Below are positions 41,282 through 50,416 of a stretch of 64,000 bases of DNA, in pieces. The notes beneath the pieces were generated by a model. It saw nothing but the letters and a program-made list of their open reading frames with translations. It ran no database searches and was not told the DNA's origin. The position numbers were made by a program, and so were the translations under genes. The DNA is taken from assembly GCA_033794685.1 (NCBI GenBank), contig JARAYZ010000003.1; one strand, 5' to 3'. Each line of letters starts with the position of its first letter. Positions within the stretch are counted from its first letter, which is position 1. The stretch comes from Lentzea sp033794685 (GTDB lineage Bacteria > Actinomycetota > Actinomycetes > Mycobacteriales > Pseudonocardiaceae).

Positions 41282-42231
41282 GGGGCATCCGCGTCGCCGT
41301 GATCGGCGGCGGGCAGAACTGCGAGCACGACGTCTCGGTGGCGTCGGCGGCGTCGGTGCGCGCGGCGCTCGACCCGGCGAGGTACGAGGCCGTGCCGCTC
41401 ACGATCGGCCGCGACGGCCGGTGGCACGGTCAGGACGGCCAGGTCCTCGACACGCTGGCGTCCGGCAGTCTCGCCGCCGCGCTCGACGTGCTGACGACCT
41501 GCGACGTGGTGCTGCCGCTGGTCCACGGGCCGTTGGGGGAGGACGGCACGCTGGCAGGACTGTGCGAACTGGCGGGCGTGCCGTACGTGGGATCGCCGCT
41601 GCGGGCCGGCGCGCTCGCGATGGACAAGTGGGCCACCAAGCTCGTCGCCGAGGCGGTCGGGGTCCGCACGGCCAAGGGGACGCTGGTCACCAACACGTCC
41701 ACTGTGGACTTCACCGGGCCGGTCGTGGTGAAGCCGGTCGCGGCGGGGTCGAGCTTCGGGGTGACGCTCGTCGAACGCGAGGAGGAACTCGAACCCGCTG
41801 TGCGCCAGGCGTTGGAACTCGACGACCGCGTACTGGTCGAGGAGGTCCTGGACGGCCGGGAGATCGACGTCGCGGTGCTCGACGACCCCGACGAGGGCCG
41901 CCGGACCGGGCCACCGCTGGAGATCCGCGTCCCCGGACTGTTCGACACGACCGTGAAGTACGACGGCAGCGCCCAGTTCGTGATCCCGGCCCCGTTGGAC
42001 GACACCGAGCTCAAGGCGCTGGAGGACACGGCGCTCAGGGTCTACGAGGCGCTCGGCTGCCGCGGGCTCGCGCGGGTCGACTTCTTCCTCACCCAGGACG
42101 GGTTCGTGCTCAACGAGGTCAACACGATGCCGGGCATGACGGCGGAGTCGCAGGTGCCCAAGATGTTCGCGGCCGCCGGACTGTCCTATCCGGACCTGCT
42201 GGACAAGCTGGTCCGGGGAGCGATGCGGTGA
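41278..42231 (+). CDS. ddl: D-Ala-D-X ligase (Ddl/Van family)
   Basis: A 317-residue ATP-grasp ligase joining D-alanine to a second D-residue. It has IGGGQNCEHDVSVASAASV, LPLVHGPLGEDGTL, the ATP-binding VVVKPVAAGSSFGVTLV and the C-terminal LNEVNTMPGMTAES. The omega-loop PGLFDTTVKYDGSAQF lacks the Tyr-rich start (FYDYEAKY) of common Ddl enzymes, so specificity for D-Ala, D-Ser or D-Lac cannot be assigned. It is coupled by ATGA to the racemase and by GTGA to the acyltransferase. A plain housekeeping Ddl is less likely in this context. Confidence 0.87.
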   Translation: MRGIRVAVIGGGQNCEHDVSVASAASVRAALDPARYEAVPLTIGRDGRWHGQDGQVLDTLASGSLAAALDVLTTCDVVLPLVHGPLGEDGTLAGLCELAGVPYVGSPLRAGALAMDKWATKLVAEAVGVRTAKGTLVTNTSTVDFTGPVVVKPVAAGSSFGVTLVEREEELEPAVRQALELDDRVLVEEVLDGREIDVAVLDDPDEGRRTGPPLEIRVPGLFDTTVKYDGSAQFVIPAPLDDTELKALEDTALRVYEALGCRGLARVDFFLTQDGFVLNEVNTMPGMTAESQVPKMFAAAGLSYPDLLDKLVRGAMR

Positions 42232-43220
42232 GGCGCATCGCCGGACTGGACGTGGTGCGCGGCATCGCGATTCTCCTCGTGATGCTGCGCCACGCGTTCC
42301 CCGACGTGTTCCCCGGTGCCGGTGTGGTCGGCGTGGTCGTGTTCTTCACGCTCAGCGGCTACCTGATCACCGGCGTCCTGCAACGGGAGTTGCAGGCGAA
42401 GGGACGGGTCGACTTCAAGCGGTTCTACCTGCGGCGGGCTCGCAGGCTGCTGCCGGCGTTGCTGGCGCTCGTCGTGGTCTTCGCCGTCGTCACGCTGGTG
42501 TTCGACCCGTTGGGAGAGCGCGACAAGCTGCTCAGGACCGTGATCGTGCTGGTCACGTTCACCGGCAACCTGCCGATCAGCGGGGTGAGCCCGGCGGCGT
42601 TCCACGGCTGGACGCTCGCCACCGAGGAGCAGTTCTACCTGCTGTGGCCGGCGCTCCTGGCCTTCGCCCGGGTGCGCAACCGGACGGGCGCTGTCCTGGT
42701 CGTCACGGCACTGGGAGCGCTCGCGGCCTGCACGGCGACGCTGATCTGGCTGTGGCCGAACGCCGACAACGCCTACGCGCTGCCGACGTCGTGGTTCGTG
42801 TGCTTCGTGATCGGCGCCGCGACCAGGCTCAAGCTGACCACCGCCCCACGCTGGGCCGTGCCGATCGCCCTGACCGGCCTGGCGATCCTCTCGGTCGTCC
42901 CGCTGCGGGGCCACGCGCTGACCTACCTCGTCGCGGGCCCGGCGATCGCGGCCTGCACGGCCGTGCTGCTGCTGGTCTGGTCGAAGTGGGAGCAGGTCGC
43001 GACACCGATCCGGCCGCTGGTCGCGCTGGGCGTCCTGTCCTACGGCGCCTACCTCTGGAACTACCCGCTGACGCTGTGGCTGCGGCCGGAACTGGGCGCC
43101 GCCGCCGGGCCGATCGCGGCGGTGCTCACGATCGTGGCGGCGGCGCTCAGTTGGCGTTACGTCGAGGAACCGGTCATGCGGCGAGGTAGCCGTTCACCAG
43201 AGCGAGCCACGCCGGCTTGA
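42228..43220 (+). CDS. Acyltransferase-3 family membrane protein (VanT N-domain-like)
   Basis: A 330-residue integral membrane protein with about ten hydrophobic segments. Family signatures are GLDVVRGIAILLVMLRH at the N terminus, VVFFTLSGYLITGVL, FYLRRARRLLPAL and TEEQFYLLWPALL. Homologues transfer acyl groups to sugars, but the N-terminal half of the serine racemase VanT is also of this family and is thought to handle serine uptake. In this operon it may supply the missing membrane half of a split VanT. The GTG start overlaps ddl (GTGA). The 3' end overlaps the convergent GH5 gene by 47 nt. Confidence 0.85.
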   Translation: MRRIAGLDVVRGIAILLVMLRHAFPDVFPGAGVVGVVVFFTLSGYLITGVLQRELQAKGRVDFKRFYLRRARRLLPALLALVVVFAVVTLVFDPLGERDKLLRTVIVLVTFTGNLPISGVSPAAFHGWTLATEEQFYLLWPALLAFARVRNRTGAVLVVTALGALAACTATLIWLWPNADNAYALPTSWFVCFVIGAATRLKLTTAPRWAVPIALTGLAILSVVPLRGHALTYLVAGPAIAACTAVLLLVWSKWEQVATPIRPLVALGVLSYGAYLWNYPLTLWLRPELGAAAGPIAAVLTIVAAALSWRYVEEPVMRRGSRSPERATPA

Positions 43221-44193
43221 GGTGCCAGCCGTCCGGCTCGGAGGGGTCGGCGTAGTAGATGCCGTGGGTGTCCGGGTTGAGGCCGCTGATCCGGTAGGTC
43301 CACCACGCCCAGCCGATGCCGTTGTCGTCGAAGGCCTGCAGCACCTTGCGGGCCTTCGCCTTCGCGTCGTCGTCCCCGCTCTCGATGCCGACCTGGTTGA
43401 TCCACACCGGCACGTCGTGGGCGGCGCGGAAGCCGGTGATCTGCCCGATCCGGTTCAACGGCTCGCTGAAGATGAAGTAGTTGCAGGTGTAGACGACCTT
43501 CGGGTCGACCGTCGTGAACGCGCCCTCGAGGTGACTGCACGCGTAGTTGTCGTTGGGCCCGACCACGATCGGGGTCCGGCGGTCGATGCCGCGGATCACG
43601 CCGATCATCTCGTCGTAGAACGCCTTCACCCCGGCGTCGTCCACCCCGATCGGCTGCGGCTCGGGCAGGATCTCGTACATCCCCACGTACGCCTTGGTCT
43701 TGTAGCGCTTCACGAGGAACTGCCAGACCTCCTTGAACTGCTGCTTCATCGCGGCGTTCGTCCAGAAGTTGTCCGGCCGCCCTCCCGCGCCCTGGCCGTG
43801 GTCGGAGTCCACGAACAGCGTGATCCACAGCCCGGCGGCACTCGCCTGCTCGACGGTCTGGTCGAGCAGCGCCAGGTGACCTGCCTTGATGTGGCTGGGG
43901 TTGGCCGGGTCCGGGTCACGGCTGTCGACGCCGTCCTTCCACTCACCCCACCAGCGCAGCGGGATCCGCACCGAGTTCGCCCCCGCCGCCGCGTTGACGG
44001 TCCCGTCCTGCGGCTGGACCGTCCCCCACTGCCCCCAGTTGTAGCCCCGCAGCACGATCGGGTTCCCCGCCGGATCGACCACGTCCGCCCCCGCCACCGA
44101 CAGCCGTGCCGGTGCGGCGGCTGAGGCCGGAACGCCACCCGCGAGCAGCACCACCGCCGTGGCCAAGCCGCACACCACGTGTCTGAGCTTCAT
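43174..44193 (-). CDS. Secreted GH5 glycosidase, single domain
   Basis: A 339-residue secreted protein with a Sec signal (1-25) and a GH5-type barrel. Early motifs are IVLRGYNWGQWG and SVRIPLRWWGEW. The acid/base Glu is in MYEILPEPQP (PEP instead of the usual NEP) and the nucleophile Glu in VWINQVGIESGDD. There is no binding module, unlike the other cellulases here, and no CebR box. Activity on cellulose or another beta-glycan cannot be fixed. It overlaps the convergent acyltransferase gene by 47 nt. The 237 nt upstream hold only the hairpin at 44344-44376. Confidence 0.82.
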   Translation of the reverse strand: MKLRHVVCGLATAVVLLAGGVPASAAAPARLSVAGADVVDPAGNPIVLRGYNWGQWGTVQPQDGTVNAAAGANSVRIPLRWWGEWKDGVDSRDPDPANPSHIKAGHLALLDQTVEQASAAGLWITLFVDSDHGQGAGGRPDNFWTNAAMKQQFKEVWQFLVKRYKTKAYVGMYEILPEPQPIGVDDAGVKAFYDEMIGVIRGIDRRTPIVVGPNDNYACSHLEGAFTTVDPKVVYTCNYFIFSEPLNRIGQITGFRAAHDVPVWINQVGIESGDDDAKAKARKVLQAFDDNGIGWAWWTYRISGLNPDTHGIYYADPSEPDGWHLKPAWLALVNGYLAA

Positions 44194-44343
44194 GAGATGT
44201 CCCCTCTCAAGATCGGCAACAACCGTTCGGGGCGATACGGTGCCGGAACTCCGACCGGGCGTGGTTCGGGCTTTGTTCGGGGAACATCAAGATCGCGGTT
44301 GTTCATCGTTGTTTCTTCACGCCGGCGCCTCGACCGTGAAGAA

Positions 44344-44376
44344 CCTTCTCCCGCTACACAGGGCGGCGGGAGAAGG
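44344..44376. terminator. Terminator after the WD40-STAND gene
   Basis: CCTTCTCCCGC (44344-44354) pairs with GCGGGAGAAGG (44366-44376), an 11-bp perfect stem with an 11-nt loop. It lies about 55 nt past the minus-strand stop at 44431. Confidence 0.7.
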
Positions 44377-44430
44377 GGGAGAAGCATGAGTGACGAGGTG
44401 AGCCTGCCGAGATCGTCCTGACGAAGATCG

Positions 44431-47400
44431 TCATGGACAGGGCGGGGTGAGGTCGACGTCCGGGAAGTAGCGGTTCCAGTCGGGGGCGGACAGGGGCGGC
44501 GACACCGCGGCGCAGATGCGTGCGGCGGCGTGGCCGGCGTCGGCCTCCCACGCTCGTGCGGTCCGATCGCCGCCCGCGCTGAGCAGCGTGCGGCCGTCGG
44601 GGAGGAACGCGAGCGCGTAGACGCGTTCGGTGTGACCGGACAGGGTGGCCAGCGGGGTGTGGTCGCCCGTCCGCCACAGCCGGACGTCGTGGTCGGCGCT
44701 CGCACTGGCCAGGGTCGTGCCGTCCGGGGAGAACACCACGGCGTGCACGGTGTCGGTGTGGCCGGTGAGTTCGAAGCCGAGCTCACCGGTCGCGGCGTCC
44801 CACACGCGGACGGCGAAGTCGGTGCCGCCGGTGGCGAGGAACCTGCCGTCCGGGCTGAACGCGACCGACTTGACGACGTGCGACCGACCGGTGATGTGCG
44901 TGGTCACCCGGCCCAGGGCGATGTCCCAGACGCGCACGCTGAAGTCGGCGGAGCCGCTGGCCAGCCGGTGGCCGTCGGGGCTGAAGGCGAGGGACTCCAC
45001 GGAGTCCGAGTGACCGAGCAGGGTGCCGGTCGAGGCGCCCGTCCGCGCGTCCCACAGGACGATGGCGCGGTCGGTGCCCGTTGTGGCGATCGTCGAGCCG
45101 TCCGGGCTGATGGCGAGGGCGTTGACGGCGTCGGCGTGACCCGCGAGGTCGGGGAGTTTCGCCGGAGTGCCGCCGCTGAGGTCCCAGCGGTGCACGCGGT
45201 GGTCGGCGCTGGCCGCCAGCAGGGTCCGGCCGTCCGGGGTGAACCGGACCGCGTTGACGGCGTCGGCGGGGCCGGTGAGGACGGTCAGGAGCCTGCCGTC
45301 CTGCCACAGCTTCACGGTGCGGTCGTAGCTGCCGGTCGCGACGATCCGGCCGTTCGTGGCGACGGAGTAGACGGAGTCGCTGTGGGCCTGGAGGAGTTCG
45401 CCGGGCAGGTCCCACAGCCGGACGGTGTGGTCGTCGCTCGCGGTCGCCAGCGCGGGTCCGGCGAACGCGGCCGCGACGACCCCGGCGGTGTGGCCGGTGA
45501 GCACGAGCGGGTCGGGCCGGTCCAGGTCCCAGACGCGGGCCGTGCGGTCGACCGACGTGCTCGCGAGACGGCCGTCGGGGCTGAACGCCAGGCCGCGCAC
45601 GACGTCGGTGTGGCCGGACAGGATGCGCGGTTCGCCGCCGTCGACCGGCCAGATCCGGACGTCGCGGTCGTGGCCGGTGGCGATGCTCCGGCCGTCCGGG
45701 CTGATGGCCACCGCGTGGACCGGGCCCTTGCCCGGCAGCGTGCGCGCGGTGGTGGTCTTCAGGTCCCACAGCAGCGCGGCGCCGCCCCAGGTGCCGGCGA
45801 CGAGCCGGTCCGGGCCGAACGCGAGCGAGATGACCGAGCCGGGCTGGGGCAGGTCGGCGATCCTGCGCGGGCTGCGCAGGTCGGTGAGGTCCCACAGCCG
45901 GACGAACCCGTCGGTGCTCGCGGTGGCCAGGATCCGGTCGTCGTCGCTGAACGCCACGGCGTTGACCTGCTCGGCGTGGGTGAGGGTGGCGAGCGCGGTG
46001 CCGGTGCTCGCGTCCCACAGACGGGCCGTGCGGTCCCATCCGGCCGTGGCCAGGATCGCGCCGTCGGAGTTGAACGCGACCTTCACGACGTTGGCGGTGT
46101 GGCCGGTGAGCTTCGCGACGGTGCGTGGGTGGTGCGGGTCGGTCACGTCGACGACCTCGGCGGTGCGGTCCCGGCTGGAGGTGGCGAGCAGCTTGCGCCG
46201 CGGTGAGTACGCGACGGAGTTGACGTTGTCGGTGTGGCCGGTAAGGCGGGTGGCGTAGAACGGCGTGAAGGCGCTGAGCACTGCACTCCGGGCATCGGGA
46301 GTGGGGGAGAGCCGGTACGCGGCGAGCGCGAGCTGGGCGGCCAGCGCCGGATCGCTGCCGCGCAGGCGCTGGGCGTCCTGGGCGACCTTCTGCGAGAGCG
46401 CGCTGTTGCGTTGGTTGGTCGCCTCTCTCGTGGCCTGCATCGCGGTGACGGAGATGCCGGTGACGATGATCAGCAGCAGCGTCAGCAGACCGACGAGGAC
46501 CTGCAGCCGCCGCCGGTCCTTCCGGGTGCTCGCGAGCTCGGCCGACTCGGCGGTGACGCTGGAGGTGAGGAACTCGCGTTCGCGGGCGGTCAGCGGGTGC
46601 GGCGGCTCGGCCAGCCACGGGCGGAACGCGCCGAGGCGGGCGCCGCGGACGAGCGCGCCGGGATCGCGGTCGAGCGACTCCCACACCGCCGCCGACTCGG
46701 CCAGGTCGCGGTGGGCGCGCAGGCCGTCGCGGTCGGCCGCGAGCCATTCCCGCAGCCTCGGCCAGCAGCGGAGCAACGCCTCGTGCGTGATCTCGACGCG
46801 GTCGTGGTCGACCGTGATCAGCCGGTGGGTGGTCAGCGCCTCCAGCACCAGCGCGGTGTCCGGTTCGTCGTCGAGTTCGTCGCGGTGGATGCGGCGCTTG
46901 GTGTCCTCGGTGCCGTCGCCGATCGCGGTGAGCCGGAGGAACAACGACCGCACGACCTCCTGCTGCCGTTCGGTGAGGCCGGCGAACACCGACTCGGCCG
47001 TGCGGGTCAGCGCGCCCTCGAACCCGCCCGCGGCGCGGAAACCCTGCAGCGTCAGGGTGTTGCCCTTGCGGCGGCGCCAGGTCTCCAGCAGCGCGTGTGA
47101 CAGCAACGGCAGCGCCCCGGCCTGCTCGACGCAGTTCGCGACGAGTTCGGCGACCAGCGCGGTCTCGACGGCGTGCCCGATGCGCCGGGCCGGTTGGACG
47201 ATCGCGGCGCGCAGCTCGTCCGTGCTCATCGGGCCGACCGTGAGCTGGGCCCGGCCCATGGCCTCGACGAGCGAGGGGAAGTCCGTGCAGTGGCCGTAGA
47301 AGTCGGCCCGCACGCCCAGCACGACCCGGTGCGCGGTGAGGGCGTCGACGAACCGCCTGCGGGTGTCGCGGTCCTCGCAGAGGGTGAAGATCTCCTCGAA

Positions 47401-47967
47401 CTGGTCGACCACGAGAACGGTGTCCCCGGTGGCGTCCCGCACCGCTTTGGCGCACTCCTCCGCCGGACGCGGGCCGGGGGTGAACAGCACGGCACGTTCG
47501 CCGAGCCTGGGCATCAGACCGGCCCTGAGCAGCGACGACTTGCCCGCGCCGGACGCGCCGACGACCACGACGACGCGTTCCTCCGCGACCAGACCGGTGA
47601 GGCGGTCGATCAGGCGGTCGCGGCCGAAGAACCGTTCCGCGTCCTGCTGCCCGAACGCGGTCAGCCCCGCGTACGGCGAGGTGATGTCCTGCTCCGGCGG
47701 CGCCTCGTCCGCGGCGGTGGCGTGCCAGCGGCGTTCCCACTCCTCCTCGGAACCGCCGCACGCCCGCACGTAGGCGAGCGTCACCTGCAACGTCGGCAGC
47801 TTGCGCCCGGCGGCGGCCTGGGACAGCGCCGCCTCCGAGTAGTGCGTCACCGAACTGAGCAGGCGGTAGGTGGGACTGCCCGCCCGTTCCCGCAACGACC
47901 TGAGCTCCCGCGCGAACGTGAGCACGGCTGAGTCTCCCGCGTCGAGCGGCCGTTCCTTGCGTGGCAT
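44431..47967 (-). CDS. HTH-STAND NTPase-TM-WD40 signalling protein
   Basis: A 1178-residue protein. Residues about 10-75 form an XRE-like HTH (FARELRSLRERAGSPTYRLL, YSEAALSQAAAGRKLPTLQV). The STAND NTPase follows, with Walker A GASGAGKSSLLRAG and Walker B DTVLVVDQFEEIF. One membrane helix (LQVLVGLLTLLLIIVTGISVT) lies near residue 510. About 14 WD40 repeats fill the C-terminal half, probably two seven-bladed propellers (typical repeat LTGHTDTVHAVVFSPDG). Such proteins sense a signal through WD40 and switch through the NTPase. Defence-type STAND roles are possible but no effector domain other than the HTH is visible. It stands alone, 34 nt after the M20 gene end. Confidence 0.9.
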   Translation of the reverse strand: MPRKERPLDAGDSAVLTFARELRSLRERAGSPTYRLLSSVTHYSEAALSQAAAGRKLPTLQVTLAYVRACGGSEEEWERRWHATAADEAPPEQDITSPYAGLTAFGQQDAERFFGRDRLIDRLTGLVAEERVVVVVGASGAGKSSLLRAGLMPRLGERAVLFTPGPRPAEECAKAVRDATGDTVLVVDQFEEIFTLCEDRDTRRRFVDALTAHRVVLGVRADFYGHCTDFPSLVEAMGRAQLTVGPMSTDELRAAIVQPARRIGHAVETALVAELVANCVEQAGALPLLSHALLETWRRRKGNTLTLQGFRAAGGFEGALTRTAESVFAGLTERQQEVVRSLFLRLTAIGDGTEDTKRRIHRDELDDEPDTALVLEALTTHRLITVDHDRVEITHEALLRCWPRLREWLAADRDGLRAHRDLAESAAVWESLDRDPGALVRGARLGAFRPWLAEPPHPLTAREREFLTSSVTAESAELASTRKDRRRLQVLVGLLTLLLIIVTGISVTAMQATREATNQRNSALSQKVAQDAQRLRGSDPALAAQLALAAYRLSPTPDARSAVLSAFTPFYATRLTGHTDNVNSVAYSPRRKLLATSSRDRTAEVVDVTDPHHPRTVAKLTGHTANVVKVAFNSDGAILATAGWDRTARLWDASTGTALATLTHAEQVNAVAFSDDDRILATASTDGFVRLWDLTDLRSPRRIADLPQPGSVISLAFGPDRLVAGTWGGAALLWDLKTTTARTLPGKGPVHAVAISPDGRSIATGHDRDVRIWPVDGGEPRILSGHTDVVRGLAFSPDGRLASTSVDRTARVWDLDRPDPLVLTGHTAGVVAAAFAGPALATASDDHTVRLWDLPGELLQAHSDSVYSVATNGRIVATGSYDRTVKLWQDGRLLTVLTGPADAVNAVRFTPDGRTLLAASADHRVHRWDLSGGTPAKLPDLAGHADAVNALAISPDGSTIATTGTDRAIVLWDARTGASTGTLLGHSDSVESLAFSPDGHRLASGSADFSVRVWDIALGRVTTHITGRSHVVKSVAFSPDGRFLATGGTDFAVRVWDAATGELGFELTGHTDTVHAVVFSPDGTTLASASADHDVRLWRTGDHTPLATLSGHTERVYALAFLPDGRTLLSAGGDRTARAWEADAGHAAARICAAVSPPLSAPDWNRYFPDVDLTPPCP

Positions 47968-48001
47968 CCCCGGTTCCCCCTCGTGCTCCCCAGGGAGGAA
48001 A

Positions 48002-49123
48002 CTAGCGGCAGAAGTCGGTGATCGTGCCGGTCAGAACCTCGGTGAGTCGATCCAGAGAGGCCAGGTCGACGTGCTCGACAGCCGCGTGGGCACCCGCGCC
48101 GTCGACGCCGAACAGCAGGCAGGGGATGCCGGCGCGGTCCAGCAGGGCGCAGTCGGTCCAGAACGGCTCGGCGCGGATGATCGGCGGTGCGCCGAGGTGG
48201 GCGACGAGCGTGCGGACGATCTCGGCGTCCGGGTCTGCCTCGAACGGGTCCCTGGCGAGGCCTCGGGTGAGCCTGGCGGTGAAGTCCGGGACCGTCGCCG
48301 TCAGGTGGTCGAGGATCGTGCGCAGCTCGTCCTCCGTCTGCTGCGGCGATTCTCCGGGGACCGTGCGGCGTTCGAGGGTGATCTTGCAGGCCGACGGGTA
48401 GGTCGACGCCTCCTCACCGCCGCTGATCAGCGACGCGTGCACGGTGCCGGTGCCGAGCAGGTGGTGTCGCGGGCCTTCGGCGAGATCTCGGCCGAGCTGT
48501 TCGAGTGCCACGAGGAAGTGGCCTGCCTTGGTGATGGCGTCGACGCCGAGTTCCGGCCGGGAGCCGTGGGCCGCCCTGCCCTCGACCTCGACGTCGAACC
48601 ACACGAAACCCTTGTGCGCCAGCGTGACTTCGAGGTGGCTGGGCTCGGTGACGATGGCGGCGTCGGCGGTGAAGTGTTCGAGGACCTCCTCCGTGCCGAA
48701 GCTGCCGTGTTCCTCGTCGGCCACGCACGCGACGATGACGTCGCCTCTGAGCGGGCGTTCGGTGGCTCGGGCGGCGGCGACCATCATGGCCGCGATGCCG
48801 CCCTTCATGTCGAAGGTGCCTCGCCCGAACATCTTGCCGTTTTCGACGTGCGGCTCGAGCGGGTCGCCGTCGTAGCCGGAGAGGCCGACCGTGTCGACGT
48901 GACCGTTGAGCATCAACGACCTCCCGCCGCCGGTGCCCTTCTTGACGGCGACGAGCGACGGCCTGCCAGGCCGTTGCTCCAGGCGGTGGACCTCGAAGTC
49001 GTGGGTGTGGAACCAGGTGGTGAGGAAGTCGGCGATCTCGCGTTCGCCGTTGCCGCCGGGGACGAGGTCGGGGTTGACCGAGTCGATGGAGATCAGTTCG
49101 GCCAGCAGGTCACGTGGGTTCAC
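48002..49123 (-). CDS. M20-family peptidase/deacylase (YgeY/ArgE-like)
   Basis: A 373-residue cytoplasmic metallopeptidase. Metal-binding motifs are LNGHVDTVGLS, GTFDMKGGIAAM and ADEEHGSFGTEE; the dimerisation lid is in the middle, and the last metal His is in GAGAHAAVEHV. Substrates may be acyl-amino acids or small peptides. The GTG start overlaps the ammonia-lyase stop (GTGA). The pairing recalls E. coli ygeX-ygeY, where a diaminopropionate ammonia-lyase is next to an M20 protein. Confidence 0.88.
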   Translation of the reverse strand: MNPRDLLAELISIDSVNPDLVPGGNGEREIADFLTTWFHTHDFEVHRLEQRPGRPSLVAVKKGTGGGRSLMLNGHVDTVGLSGYDGDPLEPHVENGKMFGRGTFDMKGGIAAMMVAAARATERPLRGDVIVACVADEEHGSFGTEEVLEHFTADAAIVTEPSHLEVTLAHKGFVWFDVEVEGRAAHGSRPELGVDAITKAGHFLVALEQLGRDLAEGPRHHLLGTGTVHASLISGGEEASTYPSACKITLERRTVPGESPQQTEDELRTILDHLTATVPDFTARLTRGLARDPFEADPDAEIVRTLVAHLGAPPIIRAEPFWTDCALLDRAGIPCLLFGVDGAGAHAAVEHVDLASLDRLTEVLTGTITDFCR

Positions 49124-50097
49124 GGGCGTCCTTCGGTGCTGATGAGCACGACGGTGTCGAGTGGGCCGAACTCGTCACGGATGGCACGGAGTCCGGCGAG
49201 AGGTGCGGCGCCGCACGGTCCTGAGTGGACGTTCTGCGCGTGGAGGTCCTGCATCGCTTTGGTGCATTCGGTTTCGGAGATCGAGACGGCGGCGTCCAGG
49301 CCGTAGTGCAGGTACGGCCAGGAGGTGGCGGACGGGGTGCCGCAGTTGAGTCCGGCCATGATCGTGTCGCCGGTGGGGATGGTCCTGAGTTCACCCGCCT
49401 TCAGACTTTCGAGGACGCAGGCGGCGCTGTCCGGTTCGACGGCGAGGAGTCGCGTGCGGGAGTCGCGGCTGCGGTAGTGGGTGATCACGGCTTGCGCGAA
49501 CGAGCCGACACCGACCGGCACGACGACCAGGTCGGGTTCGGCGTCGAGTTGCTCGTCGATCTCGTGGCAGAGCGTGCCGTAGCCCTCGACGATCCAGGCC
49601 GGGACCTCCTCGTAGCCGGGCCACCCCATGTCCTGCACGAGGACCCCGTCCGCCTTCGCGGCGTGGGCGACCGCGTCGTCGTACGTGCCGTCGACCACCG
49701 TGACCTCGGCGTTCTCGGCACGGATGGCCGCGATCGCCCGTTCGGGCACGGTGTTCGGGACGAAGACGCGGGCCCGGTGACCGCGGAGCCGGGCCATGCG
49801 CGCGACCGCCCTGCCGTGGTTGCCGTCGGTCGCGGTGGTGAGCGTGACCTGGCCCGAATGGCGTTCGAGCACCCGGTGAACGGCCCAGGACGCGCCGAGA
49901 GCCTTGAAAGCGGGCAGGCCGAGCCGGGAGGATTCGTCCTTGACGAACAGGCGGCCGATCTCGAGTTCCGCGGCGAGCGCCGGCAGTTCCGTCAGCGGAG
50001 TGGGCGCGTACTCGGGCAGTCTTGAGTGGAAGGCCCGCACCTCGGTGGGGGCGGGCGGGCAACGCCAGGTGCGGGCCCCTGGCCGCGAGAACTTCAT
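49120..50097 (-). CDS. Diaminopropionate ammonia-lyase-like PLP enzyme
   Basis: A 325-residue fold type II PLP enzyme. PLP Lys is in SRLGLPAFKALGASWA, TATDGNHGRAVA is the Asn loop and PVGVGSFAQAV the phosphate loop. The N terminus (FHSRLPEYAPTPLTEL) and length fit diaminopropionate ammonia-lyase, which makes pyruvate and ammonia; threonine dehydratase relatives are the alternative. The ATG at 50097 is taken because the segment upstream overlaps the divergent gene. It is coupled to the M20 gene. Confidence 0.85.
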   Translation of the reverse strand: MKFSRPGARTWRCPPAPTEVRAFHSRLPEYAPTPLTELPALAAELEIGRLFVKDESSRLGLPAFKALGASWAVHRVLERHSGQVTLTTATDGNHGRAVARMARLRGHRARVFVPNTVPERAIAAIRAENAEVTVVDGTYDDAVAHAAKADGVLVQDMGWPGYEEVPAWIVEGYGTLCHEIDEQLDAEPDLVVVPVGVGSFAQAVITHYRSRDSRTRLLAVEPDSAACVLESLKAGELRTIPTGDTIMAGLNCGTPSATSWPYLHYGLDAAVSISETECTKAMQDLHAQNVHSGPCGAAPLAGLRAIRDEFGPLDTVVLISTEGRP

Positions 50098-50170
50098 GGG
50101 AGACAGCGTGCTGGTGGGTCGGATCATCGGTCCAGCGCATGTTTTCGACCTGTATCGGTGGGAGAATCCG

Positions 50171-50416
50171 ATGAGTGGGAGCCGGATGAGTGACGAGGAG
50201 CTGATCGTCGAGTTCGCGCTGGCTCGTGTCGACAACCCGGGCCTCGACCTGGAGGAGGTCGCCGCGCTCGTGGTGCGGCGGGTCGGGCCGGAGCGCATGG
50301 TCGAGTTCGCCGGGCAGACCCTGGTGCACCGCGACGAACTGCGCGGAGCGGTGTTCCCGGCGGCCGTCGAACACGTGCTGCGAGTGGTGCTGACGTTGCG
50401 CGGGCCGCGCGACTAG
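50171..50416 (+). CDS. Small unknown acidic protein
   Basis: I do not recognise this 81-residue protein. It is acidic and helical (DEELIVEFALARVDN, LDLEEVAALVVRRVG), with no signal or metal motif. The ATG at 50171 follows GGGAGA; an inner ATG at 50186 with GGGAG is also good and gives 76 residues. The stop overlaps the convergent LysR stop by four nt. Its strand is opposite to the ammonia-lyase gene. Confidence 0.55.
   Translation: MSGSRMSDEELIVEFALARVDNPGLDLEEVAALVVRRVGPERMVEFAGQTLVHRDELRGAVFPAAVEHVLRVVLTLRGPRD

Noticed and set aside
42712..42725. CebR-like sequence TGGGAGCGCTCGCG
   Set aside because: It is inside the acyltransferase coding region and its right half is incomplete.
44386..44421. 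An 11-codon reading frame (MSDEVSLPRSS) with a GGGGGAG site
   Set aside because: It is too short and has no conserved feature; the purines belong to the terminator hairpin.
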